The notes: generated by a model not told the origin, from the sequence alone. A stretch of 53,824 nt of DNA from Sphingomonadales bacterium UBA6157 (GCA_002423025.1 DIUN01000011.1:62650-116473); one strand, 5' to 3'. Shown: positions 26,759 to 35,356, counted from the stretch's first letter. Translations and numbers: made by a program.

Positions 26759-26958
26759 GGTCAGCCTCCCCGGCGCCCGGCGTTTCGCGGGCTGGGCATC
26801 AGTCTAGAGCGCAAAGCCCGGCTGGGCCAGAGTGATGCTTTTCATAGTGTTGCAGTCTTTGCACGCCAAGGCTGCTGCCGCGGCAAGCCGGCACTCTGGC
26901 GCTCCCCTGCTGATCTGCTATCTTGTCAGCCTGAAGTGTTTGGAAGGCCCGCCTCCCC
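26759..26958. promoter_or_regulatory. Divergent intergenic region, beta-helix protein / S41 protease
   Basis: These 200 bases separate two divergently transcribed genes and must contain promoters for both. I see no gene and no symmetric operator convincing enough to name. Confidence 0.4.
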
Positions 26959-28347
26959 ATGTCGCCGAATTGGAAGATCGCGCTCACTCTCTCCGCGCTG
27001 GCGGTGATTCCCGTCACCGCTGCGGTGCGGGCGGCTGCGCAATCCGATACCTACAAGCAGCTCGATGCGCTGATGGATGTGTTCGAGCGCGTGCGGGTCG
27101 ATTATGTCGACAAGGTTGATGACAAGGCGCTGATCGATGGCGCCATCAACGGCATGCTGGCCAGCCTGGATCCGCACAGCTCGTATCTCGATGCGCGTGA
27201 TTTCCAGACGATGCGCCAGACGACCGATGGCGAATATGGCGGTCTCGGCCTCACCGTCACCACCGAGGATGGCGCCGTGAAGGTTGTCTCCCCCACCGAT
27301 GACACGCCCGCCGCCCGCGCCGGCGTCAAGGCCGGGGACTATATCACCCATCTCGACGATGTTCTGATCTACGGCACCTCGCTGCAGGATGCCGTGGACA
27401 AGATGCGCGGTGCGCCGGGCACCAGCATCAAGATCACCGTGGTGCGCGAAGGCGCCAGCAAGCCGCTGGATTTCAGCCTCAAGCGTGAAGTCATCCAGAT
27501 CAAGCCGGTGAAGTGGGAAGTGCGCGGCAATGTCGGCATCGTCCGCATCTCCACCTTCAACAAGCAGACCGGCGAAGCAACGCGTGACGCCGTGACGGCT
27601 ATCGAGAAGAAGCTCGGCGCCTCGCTGGCCGGCTATGTCATCGATCTGCGCTCGAACCCCGGCGGCCTGCTCGACCAGGCCATCGAAGTGAGCGATGTGT
27701 TCCTCGACAAGGGCGAGATCGTCTCGCAGCGCGGCCGGGCCAAAACCGATATCCAGCGCTATTTCGCCAAGACCGGCGATCTCACCGGCGGCCGCCCGCT
27801 GGTTGTCGTTGTTGATGCCGGCTCGGCTTCTGCCGCCGAGATCGTGGCGGGTGCGTTGCAGGACCAGCGCCGCGCCATCGTGCTGGGCCAGCGCAGCTTC
27901 GGCAAGGGCTCGGTGCAAACGCTGATCCCGCTGGGCGCGGATACGGCGCTGCGGCTGACGACGGCGCGCTATTTCACGCCTTCGGGCCGCAGCGTGCAGG
28001 AAGCCGGCATCGAGCCGGATGTGGCGGTGCCGCAGCTTTCCGATGAGCGGGATGCCGCCCGGCCGCGCCTGCGCGAGGCAGACCTGCGCCGCCACCTGAT
28101 CAACGAGATCAAGGATGGCACCGAGAAGATCGTCGAGAATGACGAAAAGCCGGATCCGCGCTTCGTCGCGACGCCTGAGGAACTCAAGAAGCAGGGCGTC
28201 ATCGATTTCCAGCTCAACTATGCGGTCAAGTTGCTGGCCCGCACGGCACCGGGCGCGCCGCTGCGCACGGCGGACGCTGCGCCGGTCAAGAGCCTCGCGA
28301 CCCCGGCGCCTTTGAAGACCGTGGCTCCGGCGCCGCAGAGCAACTAG
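26959..28347 (+). CDS. C-terminal processing peptidase, S41 family (CtpA)
   Basis: This is a 462-residue exported serine protease. A signal/anchor helix (about residues 6-28) is followed by a helical N-terminal region, a PDZ domain (about 90-170) and the S41 protease domain. The catalytic serine lies in DAGSASAAEI (about residues 286-295) and the lysine in FGKGSVQT (about 315). The C-terminal tail (about 430-462) is Ala/Pro-rich. CtpA-type proteases trim cell-wall hydrolases and other envelope proteins. Transcribed alone and followed by a hairpin. Confidence 0.93.
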   Translation: MSPNWKIALTLSALAVIPVTAAVRAAAQSDTYKQLDALMDVFERVRVDYVDKVDDKALIDGAINGMLASLDPHSSYLDARDFQTMRQTTDGEYGGLGLTVTTEDGAVKVVSPTDDTPAARAGVKAGDYITHLDDVLIYGTSLQDAVDKMRGAPGTSIKITVVREGASKPLDFSLKREVIQIKPVKWEVRGNVGIVRISTFNKQTGEATRDAVTAIEKKLGASLAGYVIDLRSNPGGLLDQAIEVSDVFLDKGEIVSQRGRAKTDIQRYFAKTGDLTGGRPLVVVVDAGSASAAEIVAGALQDQRRAIVLGQRSFGKGSVQTLIPLGADTALRLTTARYFTPSGRSVQEAGIEPDVAVPQLSDERDAARPRLREADLRRHLINEIKDGTEKIVENDEKPDPRFVATPEELKKQGVIDFQLNYAVKLLARTAPGAPLRTADAAPVKSLATPAPLKTVAPAPQSN

Positions 28348-28349
28348 CG

Positions 28350-28377
28350 GGGTTGGGCGGCGCAATCCGCCCAACCC
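28350..28377 (+). terminator. Hairpin after ctpA
   Basis: A perfect 11-base stem GGGTTGGGCGG (28350-28360) with CCGCCCAACCC (28367-28377) and loop CGCAAT starts 3 bases after the protease stop. It is followed by a weak pyrimidine/T stretch (GCTTTCTCGTCATTTT). Probably a terminator. Confidence 0.68.
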
Positions 28378-28440
28378 GCCGCTTTCTCGTCATTTTCCCG
28401 GCCGCTGCGATTGCGCGCTGCAACATCGCCGACTATTCCG

Positions 28441-29055
28441 GTGCCCAAGCCCTCCATCGGATCGGATAGCCTCTTGCTTCGCCGTCTCTATGACTGGACC
28501 CTGGCGCGTGCCGGCAGCCCCCATGCCGAGCGTTGGCTGGCTTTCATCAGCTTTGCTGACAGCAGCTTCTTCCCCATCCCGCCCGATGTGATGCAGATTC
28601 CGATGTCGATCGCCCGTCCGGAGCGCTCGATCCGCTATGCCGCGGTTTCCACCATCGCCTCGGTGTCCGGCGCGCTGCTCGGCTATGCCATCGGCTCGCT
28701 GCTCTACAAGACGGTGGGTGTGCCGCTGCTGCAATTCTATGGCTATGAGGAAAAGTTCGCGCAGTTCGCGCAGGATATCGGCGCCAACGGCTTCCTGTGG
28801 ATGCTGGCCTTTGCCTTCCTGCCGATCCCCTACAAGGTGGCGACCATTGCGGCGGGCAGCATCCATCTTGGCCTGCCGGTGCTGATTGCCGCTTCCATCC
28901 TGGGCCGCGGCGGGCGGTTCTTTCTCGTGGCGCTGGTGCTCCGGCGCTACGGCGCGGCGGCGCAGCGGATCATCGATCAGTATTTCCACACGCTGGCGCT
29001 GGTCGCCACCGGGCTGTTTGTCGGCGGCTTTGTCGTGGTGAAATATGCCTTCTAG
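28441..29055 (+). CDS. YqaA/DedA-like (VTT domain) membrane protein
   Basis: This is an inner-membrane protein of about 204 residues. The segment LAFISFADSSFFPIPPDVM near residue 30 and the later FAFLPIPYKVATIAAG (re-entrant loop, about 125-140) are the conserved parts of the YqaA/DedA (VTT, SNARE-associated) family. Members of this superfamily act as lipid scramblases or carrier-lipid flippases. The start is uncertain: GTG at 28441 is used, TTG at 28411 is possible, and neither has a clear ribosome binding site. It overlaps dsbB by 11 bases. Confidence 0.8.
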   Translation: MPKPSIGSDSLLLRRLYDWTLARAGSPHAERWLAFISFADSSFFPIPPDVMQIPMSIARPERSIRYAAVSTIASVSGALLGYAIGSLLYKTVGVPLLQFYGYEEKFAQFAQDIGANGFLWMLAFAFLPIPYKVATIAAGSIHLGLPVLIAASILGRGGRFFLVALVLRRYGAAAQRIIDQYFHTLALVATGLFVGGFVVVKYAF

Positions 29056-29503
29056 CCGCATCACCATGCTGCTGCTGCTCGGGCCTTCGGCGCTGCTCGG
29101 CGGCGCGCTGGCATTTGAATATATCGGCGGTCTTTACCCTTGCGAGATGTGCCTCTGGCAGCGCTGGGCGCTGGTGGCGGCGCTGGCGCTGGCCTTGCTT
29201 GGCTGGGCGCTGGGCCACGCCCGCGCCGTGCTGGCGCTTTCGGCGCTGGCTGTGCTGGTGGGCGCGGGCATCGCCGGTTTTCATGTCGGGGTGGAGCAGC
29301 AATGGTGGAAGGGCATCACCGAATGTGCCGCCACGCCGATCGGCGGCAGCACCGCAGACATTCTCGGCGCCGTGCTGGCCGCACCCATCGTGCGCTGCGA
29401 CGCCATTGCCTGGTCGCTTTTCGGCATTTCCATGGCAGGATGGAATCTGGTCTTTTCGAGTCTGATCGGAGCAGTGGCGCTATGGAAGCTGAAAGCCGCG
29501 TGA
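29045..29503 (+). CDS. dsbB: Disulfide bond formation protein DsbB
   Basis: DsbB re-oxidises periplasmic DsbA using quinone. This is a 152-residue four-helix membrane protein with the CxxC pair in GLYPCEMCLWQRWA (C33, C36) and the second periplasmic cysteine pair at C94 (ITECAAT) and C118 (VRCDAIAW). All four redox cysteines are present. It overlaps both neighbours, the YqaA-like gene by 11 bases and coq7 by 22, so the three are probably one transcript. Confidence 0.92.
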   Translation: MPSSRITMLLLLGPSALLGGALAFEYIGGLYPCEMCLWQRWALVAALALALLGWALGHARAVLALSALAVLVGAGIAGFHVGVEQQWWKGITECAATPIGGSTADILGAVLAAPIVRCDAIAWSLFGISMAGWNLVFSSLIGAVALWKLKAA

Positions 29504-30045
29504 GGCACCTGCCCGGAGACGCCAAGCTCGAGGCGCGTGGTCCGGACATCGCCGCGATGATCCGGGTCAACCAGGCCGGCGAATATGGCGCAGCGCGGAT
29601 TTATGCCGGCCAGCTTGCCGTGATGGGCACCCGCAGCCGTGTTTCGGGCGAGATTCGCCACATGGCGGCGCAGGAGCAGCGTCACCTCGATGGTTTCGAT
29701 GCGCTGATGCTGCGCCGGGGCGTGCGGCCGACGCTGTTTGCGCCGCTCTGGCATATCGCCGGCTATGCGCTGGGTGCGGCAACGGCGTTGCTCGGCCCAA
29801 AGTCTGCCATGGCCGCCACCGTGGCGGTGGAAACCGTCATCGATGAACATTATGGCGCGCAGGAAGCCGCCCTGGCCGATGGTGCGGACCCTGAACTCGC
29901 CGGGATGGTGAAGGATTATCGTGCCGATGAGGCGGAGCACCGCGAGACAGCAGCGGGGCATAGCGGCGAAAATGCGTTCGGCCTGATGCAGGCTGTCATC
30001 CGCGCCGGGTGCCGCACCGCGATCAAGGTCGCGGAGAAGATCTGA
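29482..30045 (+). CDS. coq7: Demethoxyubiquinone hydroxylase Coq7
   Basis: Coq7 hydroxylates demethoxyubiquinone in ubiquinone biosynthesis, using a di-iron centre at the membrane. The iron ligands are visible in two EX28ExxH-type repeats: NQAGEYGA, then AAQEQRHLDGF, then TVIDEHYGAQ and DYRADEAEHRE. The 187 residues are normal for the bacterial form. The ATG at 29482 lies inside the end of dsbB and has GGAG about 10 bases upstream; a GTG at 29500 is an alternative. Coupling to dsbB is sensible because DsbB needs quinone. Confidence 0.93.
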   Translation: MEAESRVRHLPGDAKLEARGPDIAAMIRVNQAGEYGAARIYAGQLAVMGTRSRVSGEIRHMAAQEQRHLDGFDALMLRRGVRPTLFAPLWHIAGYALGAATALLGPKSAMAATVAVETVIDEHYGAQEAALADGADPELAGMVKDYRADEAEHRETAAGHSGENAFGLMQAVIRAGCRTAIKVAEKI

Positions 30046-30051
30046 GCTGTC

Positions 30052-30081
30052 CCCTCATCCCGGCCTTGGCCGGGATGAGGG
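30052..30081. terminator. Palindromic convergent terminator / REP-like element
   Basis: A perfect 14-base inverted repeat (CCCTCATCCCGGCC at 30052-30065 and its complement at 30068-30081) with only two bases between the arms lies 6 bases after coq7 and 9 bases before the stop of the convergent entericidin gene. It resembles dispersed GC-rich palindromes of alphaproteobacterial intergenic regions and may terminate transcription from both sides. Confidence 0.7.
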
Positions 30082-30090
30082 AATATCCGA

Positions 30091-30228
30091 CTAGTTCTTG
30101 ACGTCGTCGGCGGTCTTGGTGACGGCCTTGCCGACGCTGCTGACATCGCGGCCAGCGCCGGAGATGGTGTTGCAGGCCGAGAGGGTCAGGCCGACAACGG
30201 CAAGAGCGAGGAACGTGCGAAGACGCAT
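30091..30228 (-). CDS. Entericidin-like small lipoprotein
   Basis: This 45-residue protein is of the entericidin A/B family. Translation from the ATG at 30228 gives a signal peptide MRLRTFLALAVVGLTLSAC with a lipobox (LSAC), then NTISGAGRDVSSVGKAVTKT and a short acidic/basic end. The NTxxGxGxD segment after the lipid-modified cysteine is diagnostic. GGAG lies just upstream of the start. Family members are small envelope lipoproteins, in E. coli linked to stress and stationary-phase lysis; here only one copy is present, so no antidote/toxin pair is visible. It diverges from glnE. Confidence 0.88.
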   Translation of the reverse strand: MRLRTFLALAVVGLTLSACNTISGAGRDVSSVGKAVTKTADDVKN

Positions 30229-30351
30229 GGAAAAACTCCGATACTGTGATGGTGCCAGGGGCTACACCCGCCAAGCTTAACCGACCATTGCCATGATTGT
30301 TCCCGTTCGCCAAGGCTTGCCAAGCCCGCCCGGCCGCTGCCATCAGCAGGC

Positions 30352-33108
30352 ATGATGGATTTTCGCCTGCCGTTGCTGGAGCCCGTGGCCGAGCTTGCAG
30401 CGCTGTTGCCATCTGCCTGCCCGCCGGCGTTGGCCAGCGCTGCCGCCATGGCCTGGGCGCAGGCGCCGTTCCTCAAGGGCCTGATGCGATCGCGCGCGCC
30501 CTTGCTCGCCGTGCTGGCGGACCCAGTAGCCGGCCCTGAAGCGGCCTTTGCCGCGGCGATGGCGCGGGCGCGGGACGCCGGCCAGCCCGCCGCCCAGCGG
30601 CTGCGCGGCGCGCGCGGCGATGTGGCGCTGCTCGTGGCGCTGGCGGACCTTGCCGGCTGGTGGCCGCTCGAGCGGGTGACGCTGGCGCTGTCTGACTTTG
30701 CGGATCTGGCGATTGATACGGCCTTTGCCGAGGCGCTGGCCGAGCGCGACGCTCCCAACCGCGGCATGGCGGCGCTGGCGCTGGGCAAGCTGGGAAGCCG
30801 CGAGCTCAACTATTCCTCGGACGTCGATCTCATCCTCATCCATGAGCCGGACCTTGTGCCGCGCCGCAGCCATGAGGAGCCGGATGAAGCCGCGGTGCGC
30901 ATCGCCCGCCGCGCCGTGGCGCTGCTCGCGGACCTGACGCCCGATGGCTATGTGGCGCGGGTGGACCTGCGGCTGCGCCCGGCCAGCGAGATCACCCCGA
31001 TGACCCTCTCGGCGGCGGCAGCGGAGCACTATTACCAGTCGCAGGCGCTGACGTGGGAGAGGGTGGCGTTCATCCGCGCCCGCGCCTGCGCCGGGGATGC
31101 GGCAATCGGCGAGGGGTTCCTGGCCCGTATCCGGCCGTTCGTGTGGCGGCGCAGCCTCGATTACACGGCGGTGCGCGATATCCAGTCGGTGAGCCTGCGC
31201 ATCCGCGACCATTTCGATGATGGCCAGGCGATCGGCCCGGGGTTTGATCTGAAGCGCGGGCGCGGCGGCATCCGTGAGGTGGAGTTCTTCACCCAGATCC
31301 ACCAGTTGATCTGGGGCGGACGCGACCCCGGCCTGCGCGCGCCGGCAACGCTCGATGGCCTGGCCGCGTTGGCGGCGGCAGACAAGATTTCCGCCGCAGA
31401 TGGCGAGCGGCTGGCCGCCAGCTACCGGGCGCTGCGCACGCTCGAGCACCGCCTGCAGATGCGGCGGGACGAGCAGACCCATGCCGTACCGAAACTGGCC
31501 GCGGACCGGGCCGCAGTGGCGCAGCTGAGCGGCGCCAGGGACTGGGCAAGCATCGAGCGCGGGCTGCAAGCCGTGACGGCCCCGGTGGCAACCGCCTATG
31601 ACCGGCTGATCGCCGCGGCAGCGCCGGAGACCACACCGGTGCCCGCCGATCCGCAGCCGTGGCTGCGCCGCAAATACCCGCAAATCGCCCGCATCGCCGC
31701 ACCGCTGGTGACGCGCTGGCGCACCGCAAACCTGCGGGCGCTGCGCAGCGAGCCGGCCCGCGCTGCCTTCGAGGCCGTGCTCCCGGCGCTGCTCGAAGGC
31801 ATCTCCAAGGCCGCTGATCCGGCAATGGCGGCGTCTCGCCTCGATAATTTTTTCACGCAACTCCCTCAGGGCGCTCAGTTTTTCGCACTGCTGCAAGCCA
31901 ATCCCGCGCTTGTCGGCCTGCTCGGCCATCTGCTCGGCGTCACGCCGGTTCTCGCTGATGCGCTGGCGCGCGATCCGTCGCTGTTCGACGTGATGCTCAG
32001 CCCGGATACCTTCCAGCCCCTCCCGGACGCCCAGGCCCTCGCCGCCGAGCTGGCGAGTTTCACCGATTCCGCCGGCGCCCTGGAGGAATTGCTCGATCGC
32101 GTCCGCCGCTGGACCGGCGAGCGCCGCTTCCAGCTCGGCGCCCAGCTGATCGAGGCCCGCGCCGACCCGCTGGCGGTGGCGCGCTCACTGGCCGATCTCG
32201 CCGATGCGGCGCTGGCTGTCATCATCCCCGCCGTCATCGCGGAGTTCGCGCTCAGCCATGGCCATGTCGAGGGCACCGAGCCGCTGGTGCTGGCGTTGGG
32301 GCGCTACGGCGGGCGCGCGCTCACCCATGCTTCGGATCTCGATCTGATCTATCTCTTCAGTGGGGAAGCCGCTGGCACCTCCGATGGCCGCAAGCCCTTG
32401 CCGGCGCCACTGTATTTCAACCGGCTGGCAGCGCGGCTGACAGCGGCGCTCTCCGTGCCCACCGCTGCCGGCGCGCTGTACGAGGTGGATACACGGCTGC
32501 GGCCCTGGGGCGCCAAGGGCATGCTCGCCGTCTCGGTGCCAAGCTTTGCGCGCTACGAGGCTGAGGAGGCCGAGAGCTGGGAGCATATGGCGCTGACCCG
32601 CGCTCGCACTGTGTGGGGCAGCGCTGCTGCGCGGGCCGAGGCGGAAGCGGCCATCCATGACACGCTGACCCTGCCACGGGACGCGGAAACGCTGCGCCGC
32701 GCCGTGGTCGAGATGCGTGGAGACATGGCCAAGGCCAAGCCCGGCAAGGGGATATTCGATGCCAAGCTCAGCCCGGGCGGCCTCGTGGATCTGGAGTTTC
32801 TGGTGCATTTCCTGCAGCTCCGCGATGGTGCAGGGCTTGAGCCGGACCTGGCGCGCGCCACCGCCGCGCTGACAGAAGTGGGCACACTGCCCGATGGCCT
32901 GGCGGCAGCCCATGATTGCCTGACGCGCTTTCTGGTGCTGCTGCGGCTCGTTTCACCAGGGAGCAGCGTGCCGGCCAGCTTCTCGGCGCCGGTGGAAGCG
33001 ATGCTGGCGCGGGCCATGGGTGCGGCATCCTTTCCTGCCCTTGTCGAGGATTTGTCTCTGGCCAAAAATGCCGTGCGGCTGGCATGGAGCGATATCCTCG
33101 CCAAATAA
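30352..33108 (+). CDS. glnE: Bifunctional glutamine synthetase adenylyltransferase/deadenylase
   Basis: GlnE adds AMP to, and removes it from, glutamine synthetase in response to nitrogen signals through PII. At 918 residues it has two nucleotidyltransferase domains: the N-terminal one with GKLGSRELNYSSDVDLI (about residues 145-161) and the C-terminal one with GRYGGRALTHASDLDLIYLF (about 648-667). Helical regions lie between and after them. The Asp pairs of both active sites are intact. The start is ATG at 30352 or the next codon, ATG 30355. A peroxiredoxin gene follows after 11 bases and is probably co-transcribed. Confidence 0.95.
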   Translation: MMDFRLPLLEPVAELAALLPSACPPALASAAAMAWAQAPFLKGLMRSRAPLLAVLADPVAGPEAAFAAAMARARDAGQPAAQRLRGARGDVALLVALADLAGWWPLERVTLALSDFADLAIDTAFAEALAERDAPNRGMAALALGKLGSRELNYSSDVDLILIHEPDLVPRRSHEEPDEAAVRIARRAVALLADLTPDGYVARVDLRLRPASEITPMTLSAAAAEHYYQSQALTWERVAFIRARACAGDAAIGEGFLARIRPFVWRRSLDYTAVRDIQSVSLRIRDHFDDGQAIGPGFDLKRGRGGIREVEFFTQIHQLIWGGRDPGLRAPATLDGLAALAAADKISAADGERLAASYRALRTLEHRLQMRRDEQTHAVPKLAADRAAVAQLSGARDWASIERGLQAVTAPVATAYDRLIAAAAPETTPVPADPQPWLRRKYPQIARIAAPLVTRWRTANLRALRSEPARAAFEAVLPALLEGISKAADPAMAASRLDNFFTQLPQGAQFFALLQANPALVGLLGHLLGVTPVLADALARDPSLFDVMLSPDTFQPLPDAQALAAELASFTDSAGALEELLDRVRRWTGERRFQLGAQLIEARADPLAVARSLADLADAALAVIIPAVIAEFALSHGHVEGTEPLVLALGRYGGRALTHASDLDLIYLFSGEAAGTSDGRKPLPAPLYFNRLAARLTAALSVPTAAGALYEVDTRLRPWGAKGMLAVSVPSFARYEAEEAESWEHMALTRARTVWGSAAARAEAEAAIHDTLTLPRDAETLRRAVVEMRGDMAKAKPGKGIFDAKLSPGGLVDLEFLVHFLQLRDGAGLEPDLARATAALTEVGTLPDGLAAAHDCLTRFLVLLRLVSPGSSVPASFSAPVEAMLARAMGAASFPALVEDLSLAKNAVRLAWSDILAK

Positions 33109-33119
33109 GGGACACCGAG

Positions 33120-33593
33120 ATGACGACGATCTTGAATGCCGGTGATGTTGCTCCCGATTTTATCCTGCCCAGCGATGGCGATGCGCCGATCAGCCTGGCC
33201 ACCGCCAAGGGCCGCAAGCTGGTGCTGTATTTCTACCCCAAGGACGATACGCCCGGCTGCACGACGGAAGGCAAGGATTTCAGCGCGATGATCGCCGAGT
33301 TCGCCGCCGCCGATGCCGATGTCGTCGGTGTGTCGCGGGATAGCGTGAAGGCCCATGCCAAGTTCCGCAGCAAGCACGGCCTCACGGTTGGCCTTGGTGC
33401 CGACGAGACCGGCGCCGCGACGGAAGCCTATGGCGTGTGGGTAGAGAAGGCGATGTACGGCAAGACCTACATGGGCATCGAGCGCGCCACCTTCCTCATC
33501 GGTCGGGACGGCAAGATCGCCCAGGTCTGGCGCAAGGTGAAGGTGCCGGGCCATGCGGCTGCGGTGCTAGCGGCGGCGCAGGCGCTGGCCTGA
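33120..33593 (+). CDS. Peroxiredoxin, BCP/PrxQ type without a resolving cysteine
   Basis: This is a 157-residue thiol peroxidase of the BCP/PrxQ group. The peroxidatic cysteine is C47 in YPKDDTPGCTTEGKDFS. Most members have a second cysteine five residues later; here that place is Lys52 and C47 is the only cysteine in the protein, so it must use an external thiol (one-Cys mechanism). The ATG at 33120 is preceded by AAGGG. It lies 11 bases downstream of glnE. Confidence 0.92.
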   Translation: MTTILNAGDVAPDFILPSDGDAPISLATAKGRKLVLYFYPKDDTPGCTTEGKDFSAMIAEFAAADADVVGVSRDSVKAHAKFRSKHGLTVGLGADETGAATEAYGVWVEKAMYGKTYMGIERATFLIGRDGKIAQVWRKVKVPGHAAAVLAAAQALA

Positions 33594-34078
33594 AGCTTAA
33601 GGCGTGCGCGGAAGACCCGAAACAGTGTTGCGCGCACGCCACATTGGCTGACGATTCGCATCGCCAGTCGCTAGTAACGGCTGCGCTGCAGAATAGTTGC
33701 ACCGCCAATTTCATAAATTCTCCGTTCATCGCTCGCTTCGTCGCAACGTCGCAACGGCTTGCCCCCTGCTGCCGCGGGGCGCCTTGCGGGGGGAGATTTC
33801 GGCTGGTCAATTGCCCCTGTCGCCGGGCCGCAAGGCTGCAGACGACGCGTAGAAGCGTATCGCGGTTCTGCCCCGCAACCTCCGGAAAAGCCGGGTCGCA
33901 ATGGGGCAAGGAGCGCAACTGAGCCGGGGGTTTTCGCTTTAGCACCGGGATTGCACGGGGCCTGAAAAGGCTCGCTGTCCCACTTGTGCGCTGCGCCCTG
34001 GAGCAGGTTCACCCGGCCTTTCGGCATGGCATCCCGCCATTCCCCGCAAGGCCAAAAAATGAGTTTTGGTAGCAGCAT
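33594..34078. other. Structured 485-base intergenic region upstream of the M23 peptidase
   Basis: No gene is supported here. Several inverted repeats stand out. GGCGTGCGCG (33601-33610) pairs perfectly with 33631-33640, just after the peroxiredoxin stop. GCCTTGCGG (33781-33789) pairs with CCGCAAGGC (33828-33836), with inner GGGG/CCCC pairing. Further on TGCCCC pairs with GGGGCA around a CCGG-AAAAG-CCGG hairpin (about 33871-33910). I compared it by eye with 6S, tmRNA, RNase P and cobalamin elements and found no match. It may encode a small RNA or form a long structured 5' leader for the M23 gene. Confidence 0.45.
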
Positions 34079-34966
34079 ATGAAAATTGGGTTTGCAGTTC
34101 TGGTCGCGGGGTGGCTCGGCATCGCCAGCACCGCCATGGCCAGTGGCAGCGCCCCGGTTGTCAACGTCGCCCGCACCGAGACAGCTGCGCTTGACGCCGC
34201 GTTCAAGGGCAATTCCGCAGCGCGTCCGCAGAGTGGCTCGGAAATCCGGCTGCGCGATGCACAGGCGCTCATCCGCAAGCTCGGGCTCGACCCGTCGCGC
34301 TTCATCGCAACCGGCAGCGGCAGCGTTGGTGTTGGCGGCCCCTATGTTCCCGCCGCTGCTGCCTCGCAGATCGGCGACGTGTTCCAGAGCGCTGCCAAGC
34401 TGGAAGCCCTGCAGAGTGCCTTGGCTGCTGTTCCGGCGTTCATTCCTGTCAAGACGTGGCGCGACACCTCGGGCTTCGGTACCCGCCATGATCCGTTCAA
34501 CGGCCGCGCCGCCGTGCATGCCGGCCTCGACATGGCCGGCCCCCAGGGCGAACCGATTTACGCCTCCGCCAATGGCACTGTGGTCAAGGCTGGCCGCGCC
34601 AATGGCTATGGCAATCTCGTCCAGCTCGAGCATGGCAAGGGCATCGAGACTCGCTACGGCCATCTTTCCCGCATTCTCGTGCAGCCGGGCGAGACCGTGC
34701 GCCAGGGCCAGTTGATCGGCCGCATGGGCTCCACCGGCCGCTCCACCGGAACCCATCTTCACTACGAAATCCGTGTCGATGGTCGGCCTGTGAACCCCAA
34801 GCCGTTTTTTGAAGCCTCCGCCTTTGTGCTCGCCGCCCAGAGCGAAGCGGCCTCGCGGACCAACCGCCAGATCGGCCCGGTGCTAAATGACAACAGCGGC
34901 CCGGTCGAGACAATCTTGATGGAGCCGCTGCGCCTTTCCAGCCTGCGGCAGGATGTTGCGCTCTAG
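34079..34966 (+). CDS. Exported M23 (LytM-type) endopeptidase
   Basis: This is a 295-residue exported peptidase. A signal peptide (MKIGFAVLVAGWLGIASTAM) is followed by a low-complexity and helical region (about 24-120) and the LytM domain (about 130-260). Zinc ligands are complete: H147 and D151 in HAGLD, and H228 in THLHYE, with H195 (RYGHL) also conserved. This pattern is expected of an active peptidoglycan endopeptidase rather than a degenerate activator. A long structured leader precedes the gene. Confidence 0.92.
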   Translation: MKIGFAVLVAGWLGIASTAMASGSAPVVNVARTETAALDAAFKGNSAARPQSGSEIRLRDAQALIRKLGLDPSRFIATGSGSVGVGGPYVPAAAASQIGDVFQSAAKLEALQSALAAVPAFIPVKTWRDTSGFGTRHDPFNGRAAVHAGLDMAGPQGEPIYASANGTVVKAGRANGYGNLVQLEHGKGIETRYGHLSRILVQPGETVRQGQLIGRMGSTGRSTGTHLHYEIRVDGRPVNPKPFFEASAFVLAAQSEAASRTNRQIGPVLNDNSGPVETILMEPLRLSSLRQDVAL

Positions 34967-34988
34967 GCTTCGCAGTCCCGCCGCGCCA

Positions 34989-35016
34989 TTGCGTGCCGAA
35001 GCTATCGCCCCTACAT
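34989..35016 (+). promoter_or_regulatory. Possible promoter close to the Fe-S carrier start
   Basis: TTGCGT (34989-34994) and CTACAT (35011-35016) are spaced 16 bases apart. The -10-like element ends only 7 bases before the ATG at 35024, so transcription could begin at or next to the start codon, giving a leaderless mRNA. Visual match only. Confidence 0.35.
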
Positions 35017-35023
35017 TGCCCCC

Positions 35024-35356
35024 ATGGATACAGCCCCGCGCCTGATGCCCGCTGCCGCCGCCCGTGTTGCTGCTATCGCAGCGCGTCAGGGCAAGCCCGG
35101 CCTCAAGCTGCGCCTTGCTGTCGATGGCGGCGGCTGCGCCGGTTTCCAGTACAAGTTCGGGCTTGAAGCGGAAGCTGCGGCTGATGACCTTGTGATCGAG
35201 ACCGATGGCGTGACGATGCTGATCGATCCGGATTCGCTGCCCTTCGTGGCGGGGGCCGAAGTCGATTATGTCGAAAAGATCGGTGCTGCGGCGTTTGAAG
35301 TGCGCAATCCCAATGCCGCCAGCGGTTGCGGCTGCGGATCCAGCTTCTCGGTCTGA
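35024..35356 (+). CDS. A-type iron-sulfur carrier protein (ErpA/IscA/HesB family)
   Basis: This 110-residue protein delivers Fe-S clusters to client enzymes. The three conserved cysteines are in place: C38 in DGGGCAGFQY and the C-terminal pair C102/C104 in SGCGCGSSF. The C-terminus and length fit ErpA-like A-type carriers; it is not embedded in a suf or isc cluster here. No Shine-Dalgarno is visible before the ATG, in line with the possible leaderless promoter. Confidence 0.92.
   Translation: MDTAPRLMPAAAARVAAIAARQGKPGLKLRLAVDGGGCAGFQYKFGLEAEAAADDLVIETDGVTMLIDPDSLPFVAGAEVDYVEKIGAAAFEVRNPNAASGCGCGSSFSV

Noticed and set aside
30052..30228. Entericidin toxin-antitoxin pair
   Set aside because: Only one small lipoprotein gene is present; the neighbouring palindrome is non-coding.
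30343..31929. A 528-codon minus-strand frame opposite glnE
   Set aside because: Shadow of the conserved glnE gene, without its own motifs.
33860..33950. Cobalamin or other known riboswitch
   Set aside because: CGCAACTG-like bases and nested stems suggested it, but the conserved B12-box and core sequence are not there on either strand, and the downstream gene is an endopeptidase.
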